Source: Psychrobacter pygoscelis (GTDB taxonomy: Bacteria; Pseudomonadota; Gammaproteobacteria; Pseudomonadales; Moraxellaceae). Taken from it: 64,000 bases of DNA. This document shows, piece by piece, positions 59,602 through 64,000 of the stretch. Both the position numbers and the translations under genes were made by a program. Position 1 is the stretch's first letter. Every line of letters begins with the position of its first letter. Under the pieces are notes generated by a model. It worked only from the letters and a program-made list of their open reading frames with translations, searched no databases and was not told the DNA's origin. The stretch lies in the NCBI RefSeq assembly GCF_004335015.1, contig NZ_RQRU01000004.1, forward strand, positions 1 through 64,000. Reading direction: 5' to 3'.

Positions 59602-60774
59602 ATGGATTTTAGTTTAAACGAAGACCAGCAGGCTTTTCAGCAGGCCGCCCGTCAGTTTGCCTTGAATGAGCTTAAGCCCAACGCGGCGGAGTGGGACCGT
59701 CAGAGCCATTTTCCTGTCGATGTGATTAAGCGAACAGGAGAGCTTGGCTTTTTAGGGCTATATACCAATCCTGATTATGATGGTTTAGGCCTACCACGGT
59801 TGGATTCAGCCTTGGTCTTTGAAGAGCTGGCGTGGGGCGATACCTCAGTAGCGTCCTATATTAGTATCCATAACATGGTGTCATGGATGATTGGCGAGTT
59901 TGGTAGTGACGATGTCTGTCAGCGCTTTTTACCCAAAATGATGACTGGAGAGTGGCTAGCGAGCTATTGTCTAACTGAGCCGAACGCAGGGTCGGATGCG
60001 GCTTCTTTGACGACCAAAGCGGTTAAGCAAGGCAGCGGCGCAGACAGCTATTACCTATTAAATGGCGAGAAGGCATTTATTTCAGGTGCAGGCGAGACCG
60101 ATGTCTTGGTCGTCATGGCACGGACTGGTGGACCTGGCCCCAAAGGGGTCTCAGCCTTGGTGGTCGATGCGCACAGTGAAGGCATTAGCCTTGGCAAGAA
60201 TGAAATCAAAATGGGCTGGAAAGCTCAGCCAACGCGTAGCCTGCATTTTAAAGACGTAAAAGTACCCGCGGCTAACTTACTGGGCGAGGAAGGGCAGGGC
60301 TTTCGCTTTGCTATGAAAGGTCTAGATGGCGGCCGCATCAATATCGGTATTTGTGCTGTCGGTACAGCGCAAGCCGCTCTAGAGACCGCAAGCGCCTATG
60401 TGCAGGAGCGAAAGCAGTTTGGCAGCGCTATCGGTGGCCTGCAATCTGTGCAATTTAAGCTGGCTGATATGCTCACGCAGACGATTGCCGCACGGCAAAT
60501 GATTTATTTGGCTGCCAGCAAGCTTGACCAAGGCCACCCGCAAGCGACCGCTTACTGCGCTATGGCGAAGAGAATGTCGACAGACTTGAGTTTTGAAGTC
60601 GCTAACCAAGCGCTCCAGCTGCACGGTGGTTATGGTTATCTCAACGAATATCCTCTTGAGCGTCACGTCAGAGACCTACGCGTGCATCAGATACTTGAGG
60701 GCACTAATGAGATTATGCGTGTCATTATCTCTAAAAGTATGATGCAAGATGATGCGCTGTTGTCACTGCGCTAG
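59602..60774 (+). CDS. isobutyryl-CoA dehydrogenase-like acyl-CoA dehydrogenase
   Basis: This 390-residue flavoprotein oxidises acyl-CoA to enoyl-CoA. The signatures CLTEPNAGSDAASL and the catalytic-base segment LEGTNEIMR with E366 are intact. The position between mmsA and the hydratase, and its size, fit the isobutyryl-CoA to methacrylyl-CoA step of valine breakdown. A short-chain dehydrogenase of another branched substrate is the alternative. Confidence 0.88.
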   Translation: MDFSLNEDQQAFQQAARQFALNELKPNAAEWDRQSHFPVDVIKRTGELGFLGLYTNPDYDGLGLPRLDSALVFEELAWGDTSVASYISIHNMVSWMIGEFGSDDVCQRFLPKMMTGEWLASYCLTEPNAGSDAASLTTKAVKQGSGADSYYLLNGEKAFISGAGETDVLVVMARTGGPGPKGVSALVVDAHSEGISLGKNEIKMGWKAQPTRSLHFKDVKVPAANLLGEEGQGFRFAMKGLDGGRINIGICAVGTAQAALETASAYVQERKQFGSAIGGLQSVQFKLADMLTQTIAARQMIYLAASKLDQGHPQATAYCAMAKRMSTDLSFEVANQALQLHGGYGYLNEYPLERHVRDLRVHQILEGTNEIMRVIISKSMMQDDALLSLR

Positions 60775-60840
60775 CTCGTTAAGCTCTAAACTTAATAGAG
60801 AATTAAACTAAAAGAACTCGAATAAATAATAGGAGCAAGG

Positions 60841-61623
60841 ATGCCAAACTATACCAATATGTCATTAACTATCAAAGGTCATATTGCTACGCTGACTTTA
60901 GATAACCCACCTGCCCATACTTGGACCAAGGACGGTCTTAACTCGCTAACCACGCTTGTGAACGACCTTAATAATAATGAGTCGGTCTATGCGCTTGTCA
61001 TTCACGGGTCAGGAGACAAATTCTTTTCAGCAGGTGCAGACCTGAATAGCTTTGCTGATGGTGATAAAGGCAATGCCATTAGTATGGCCATTGCTTTTGC
61101 TGAGGCTTTTGAAGCCTTGACCAGTTATCGCGGCGTGAGTATCGCGGTCATTAATGGGTATGCCATGGGCGGCGGCCTCGAATGTGCGCTAGCTTGCGAT
61201 ATTAGAATAGCAGAGTCACATGCGGTCATGGCGTTGCCTGAAGCTAGCGTTGGGCTATTGCCTTGTGCTGGCGGGACACAAAACCTGCCTTGGCTCGTTG
61301 GAGAAGGCTGGGCCAAGCGTATGATACTGTGCGGCGAGCGTGTGGATGCCGAGACGGCGCTGCGAATAGGTCTCGTTGAGGAGGTCACCAACCAAGGTCA
61401 AGGCTTAGCTGCCGCTCAAGAGCTGGCGCAAAAGGTCGCTAAGCAATCGCCTGTCGCGGTCAGCTATTGTAAAGATCTTATTCAATCGGCAAGACATGCG
61501 CCGCCGGCTCACAACCTTATCAAAGAGCGTGAAGCCTTTGTTAAGCTATTTGATACGGCTGACCAAACAGAGGGCGTTCAAGCTTTCTTAGAAAAACGCA
61601 AACCAGTTTGGCAAAATAAATAA
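60841..61623 (+). CDS. enoyl-CoA hydratase
   Basis: This 260-residue crotonase-fold enzyme adds water to enoyl-CoA. The oxyanion segments FFSAGADLNSF and NGYAMGGGLECALACDIR and the glutamate-bearing PEASVGLLPCAGGTQNL are present. In this cluster it likely acts on methacrylyl-CoA. It lies about 65 bp after the dehydrogenase gene, so both are probably one transcript. Confidence 0.87.
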   Translation: MPNYTNMSLTIKGHIATLTLDNPPAHTWTKDGLNSLTTLVNDLNNNESVYALVIHGSGDKFFSAGADLNSFADGDKGNAISMAIAFAEAFEALTSYRGVSIAVINGYAMGGGLECALACDIRIAESHAVMALPEASVGLLPCAGGTQNLPWLVGEGWAKRMILCGERVDAETALRIGLVEEVTNQGQGLAAAQELAQKVAKQSPVAVSYCKDLIQSARHAPPAHNLIKEREAFVKLFDTADQTEGVQAFLEKRKPVWQNK

Positions 61624-61805
61624 TATTTTACGAGACCACAGTTATTAAATTGCCACTAAATCGCTAGTGACTGTTTTAATAGCAGTAGAACCAGTAGTGA
61701 TGGGTCTAATACAATAAGTATTTAAACGTGAAGTTCTATGTAGTAATAGCGGCATAGAACCATTCGATTTAGCTATTTAATCTATAACTTAACGGCACTT
61801 TAATT

Positions 61806-63203
61806 ATGCAAAATAATCCTAATAATTCAAACAACTTGAATAATAATGATGTATTAGCCTCAAGTCCTGCTAAGGTTGACCCTTCAGAGGCGTCCGCTTT
61901 ATTTCAAACGTATCCCACCTCATGTGGCCATCTTATTGCTGAGATAACACTGAACGATCCAAAGGCATTAAATGCGTTAAGTGTCGATATGTGCCAGCGC
62001 ATAAGCGTTCAACTGCTTGAGTGGCAGCAAGATGATGCTGTCGTTGCCGTGTTACTGCGCGGAGCAGGCGATAAAGCATTCTGCGCAGGGGGCAATATTC
62101 GAAAGTTATATGACAGTATGGTTGAGCATACCGAGCTATCTGGAGAGGCGAGTCAGACGGCCAATCCCTATGCCACTGAGTTCTTTGGTAGCGAGTACGA
62201 CTTGTACCGTCAAATGCACTTTTATACTAAGCCAATAATTCTATGGGGTAGTGGCATTATCATGGGCGGCGGTATGGGACTAATGGCCGCTTGTAGCCAC
62301 CGAATCGTCACTGACACCACGCGCTTCGCCATGCCAGAGATTACCATTGGCTTATTCCCTGATGCGACAGGCAGTTGGTTTTTACAGCGAATGCCCGCCA
62401 AAGTTGGACTGTTTTTAGGGCTTACCGGCGCACAATGTAATGCAAAGGATGCGATGCTAGCCAATCTCGCTGAATATGCGCTACCAAGTAGTGCCTACAG
62501 TCAGCTCATTGATGCCTTAACGCAGACTAATTGGAGCGACAATAGTAACAATAGTAAAAGCGCTAATGGTCAAACGGCAGACCGACAAGCAGATGAAACC
62601 TCAACCGCCCAGCCTGCTGCTCAAACGTCAGATGGTGATGCTCCCTTACGCCATAGCCACAGTATTACCAGCCGCGTACTAGCGGAAATCTCAATGGCAA
62701 ATACAGACAGTCTAACCTTAAAGCCAAGTAAGCTGGTTGAATATTGGCAGCCCATTCATACGCTCATGACTATTGGCGGTATTGAAGATATCGATGTCAT
62801 TTTACAAGATGACGATAAGCTAGCTGCTTTGGATTCTGATTTCGCCACTGACAGTTGGACTCAAAAAGCAGTAGCGACTTATCGAAAGGGCTGTCCCGTC
62901 ACCGCCATGCTGACCTATGAGCTATACCAGAGAGTCGGTGCGCTCTCACTTGAGCAAATTCTCTACTTGGAGACCAATGTCGCGGTGAACTGTGCCAATA
63001 ATCCAGACTTTAGAGAAGGCGTGCGAGCACTACTGATTGATAAAGACAAAAATCCGCAGTGGTCGAGGACCCTTGCTGATTGTCTAACACCAGAGGGCTT
63101 GGCTTATATCGATAGCCATTTTGCCAACCCTTATCCATCAGGTGAGCACCTTTTCAAAGGATGGTTGACAGATAGAGCGTATGGCGTTGGTGCAGTGAGG
63201 TAA
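61806..63203 (+). CDS. 3-hydroxyisobutyryl-CoA hydrolase with low-complexity insertion
   Basis: This crotonase-family thioesterase of 465 residues releases 3-hydroxyisobutyrate from its CoA ester. The oxyanion pieces FCAGGNIRKLYDSM and GGGMGLMAACSHRIV, and FAMPEITIGLFPDATGSWFL with its acidic catalytic residues, are those of HIBCH. Usual length is 350-390. The surplus comes from a Ser/Asn/Gln/Ala-rich insertion at about residues 240-285 and a low-complexity Asn-rich start. The next gene is mmsB, in keeping with the pathway. Confidence 0.88.
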   Translation: MQNNPNNSNNLNNNDVLASSPAKVDPSEASALFQTYPTSCGHLIAEITLNDPKALNALSVDMCQRISVQLLEWQQDDAVVAVLLRGAGDKAFCAGGNIRKLYDSMVEHTELSGEASQTANPYATEFFGSEYDLYRQMHFYTKPIILWGSGIIMGGGMGLMAACSHRIVTDTTRFAMPEITIGLFPDATGSWFLQRMPAKVGLFLGLTGAQCNAKDAMLANLAEYALPSSAYSQLIDALTQTNWSDNSNNSKSANGQTADRQADETSTAQPAAQTSDGDAPLRHSHSITSRVLAEISMANTDSLTLKPSKLVEYWQPIHTLMTIGGIEDIDVILQDDDKLAALDSDFATDSWTQKAVATYRKGCPVTAMLTYELYQRVGALSLEQILYLETNVAVNCANNPDFREGVRALLIDKDKNPQWSRTLADCLTPEGLAYIDSHFANPYPSGEHLFKGWLTDRAYGVGAVR

Positions 63204-63311
63204 ATAATTTTTGAACCCTTTTATAAAACCTACCTTTATATAAATATTATAGTCAGTCAGTACAATCAAAGAGCGCTTTGACTAACAAATAACACATCAA
63301 GGAGTGATGAT

Positions 63312-64000
63312 ATGACCAGCAGTGCTACAGAGACTAGCCGAATTGCCTTTATTGGTCTTGGTAATATGGGTGCGCCGATGGCTAAAAACTTAGTTAGTAA
63401 TGGATTTGACGTGACTGTGTTTGACTTAGCCGCTGAAGCAAAGGCGTCGCTAAGCCAAACAGGGGCCAAAACTGCTGACTCCCCTAAGCAAGCTGCCGCT
63501 GGCGCAGACGTCGTTATTACGATGCTACCAGCAGGTAAGCATGTCAAAAGCGTTTATTTGGGCGATAATATTGATGAAGTTCAAGATATCGAGGATGCTA
63601 TTCGCAACAACCAATTCGCCGATGGTTTATTGGCGTCGCTCGCGCCTGGGACGATAGTGATTGACAGTAGTACCATTGCCGCAGCCGATGCTAGGGCAGT
63701 AGCAAAAGTTGCCGAACACTATGGTCTGGTGTTTTTAGACGCGCCAGTGTCTGGCGGTACGGCTGGTGCAACTGCGGGGACGCTGACCTTTATTGTCGGT
63801 GGAGATAAGGCTGCATTTGAGCAGGCCAAGCCAATATTGACGGCGATGGGTAAAAATATCTTTCACGCAGGCGATCATGGCGCGGGGCAAGTGGCTAAAA
63901 TTTGCAATAATATGCTATTAGGTATCCTCATGAGTGGAACGGCTGAAGCGCTCAACTTAGGCATCAAAAATGGTTTAGATGCTGCGGTGCTATCCGATAT
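63312..64000 (+). CDS. mmsB: 3-hydroxyisobutyrate dehydrogenase, cut by the window end
   Basis: Only about 229 codons are in the window. The enzyme oxidises 3-hydroxyisobutyrate to methylmalonate semialdehyde with NAD. The cofactor motif GLGNMG is at 15-20, the substrate segment DAPVSGGTAGATAGTL is near 144-159, and the catalytic lysine is K196 in GAGQVAKICNNMLLG. An AAGGAG ribosome binding site lies eight bases before the ATG at 63312. Relatives have about 295-300 residues, so roughly 70 codons lie beyond the window. Confidence 0.94.
   Translation, partial: MTSSATETSRIAFIGLGNMGAPMAKNLVSNGFDVTVFDLAAEAKASLSQTGAKTADSPKQAAAGADVVITMLPAGKHVKSVYLGDNIDEVQDIEDAIRNNQFADGLLASLAPGTIVIDSSTIAAADARAVAKVAEHYGLVFLDAPVSGGTAGATAGTLTFIVGGDKAAFEQAKPILTAMGKNIFHAGDHGAGQVAKICNNMLLGILMSGTAEALNLGIKNGLDAAVLSD

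Overview
The window looks like chromosome of a Psychrobacter-type gammaproteobacterium (Moraxellaceae). This rests on the style of the housekeeping proteins (CysS, GuaB, GlmM, Cca, MaeB, PdxH, SelO, a delta-9 desaturase), the moderate GC of the core genes, and gene families typical of that group. It is an inference from protein appearance; no search was run.

Positions 1-9500 form an AT-rich accessory stretch for siderophore iron. It starts with a TonB-dependent receptor cut off after about 290 residues and joined to the tail of an unrelated reading frame. A FhuD-like binding protein, a FhuB-like double-length permease and a siderophore-interacting (SIP-type) reductase follow on the + strand. 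A complete second TonB-dependent receptor lies on the - strand behind a Fur-box-like site. No ABC ATPase gene is present. The stretch ends in two decayed insertion sequences (IS1595-like and IS5-like) next to tRNA-Gly.

Positions 9500-40960 are mostly core genome: a thiamine-diphosphate 2-oxo acid decarboxylase, a CAT-anticodon tRNA, a pteridine-reductase-like SDR, Cca, MaeB, SelO, a fatty acid desaturase, a glycerophosphodiesterase, a lipoprotein, a cobalamin adenosyltransferase, CysS, an MscS-family channel, GuaB, GlmM, PdxH, a two-gene drug efflux unit, an aldehyde dehydrogenase, two small paralogous proteins of unknown function, an ankyrin lipoprotein and another lipoprotein. Many gene ends carry clear intrinsic terminators.

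Positions 41300-50900 hold a complete type I-F CRISPR-Cas locus, all on the - strand: cas1, cas2-3, csy1, csy2, csy3, cas6f, then a short array of five 28-bp repeats and four 32-bp spacers. Csy1 is about 150 residues longer than the Pseudomonas protein through an internal helical insertion. Beyond the old end of the array, half of a degenerate repeat has been duplicated twice as part of a 125-bp tandem unit that also carries palindromic, REP-like sequence.

Positions 51260-64000 hold an MFS transporter, an AlkK-like acyl-CoA ligase, a PrpE-like propionyl-CoA ligase and a valine-degradation cluster: MmsA, isobutyryl-CoA dehydrogenase, enoyl-CoA hydratase, 3-hydroxyisobutyryl-CoA hydrolase, and MmsB running off the window end. 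Together these take isobutyryl-CoA to propionyl-CoA. The 860-bp gap before mmsA contains a GC-rich, highly structured element and a relative of the palindromes seen beside the CRISPR array. A similar short palindrome lies upstream of both the prpE-like gene and mmsA and may be a shared operator.
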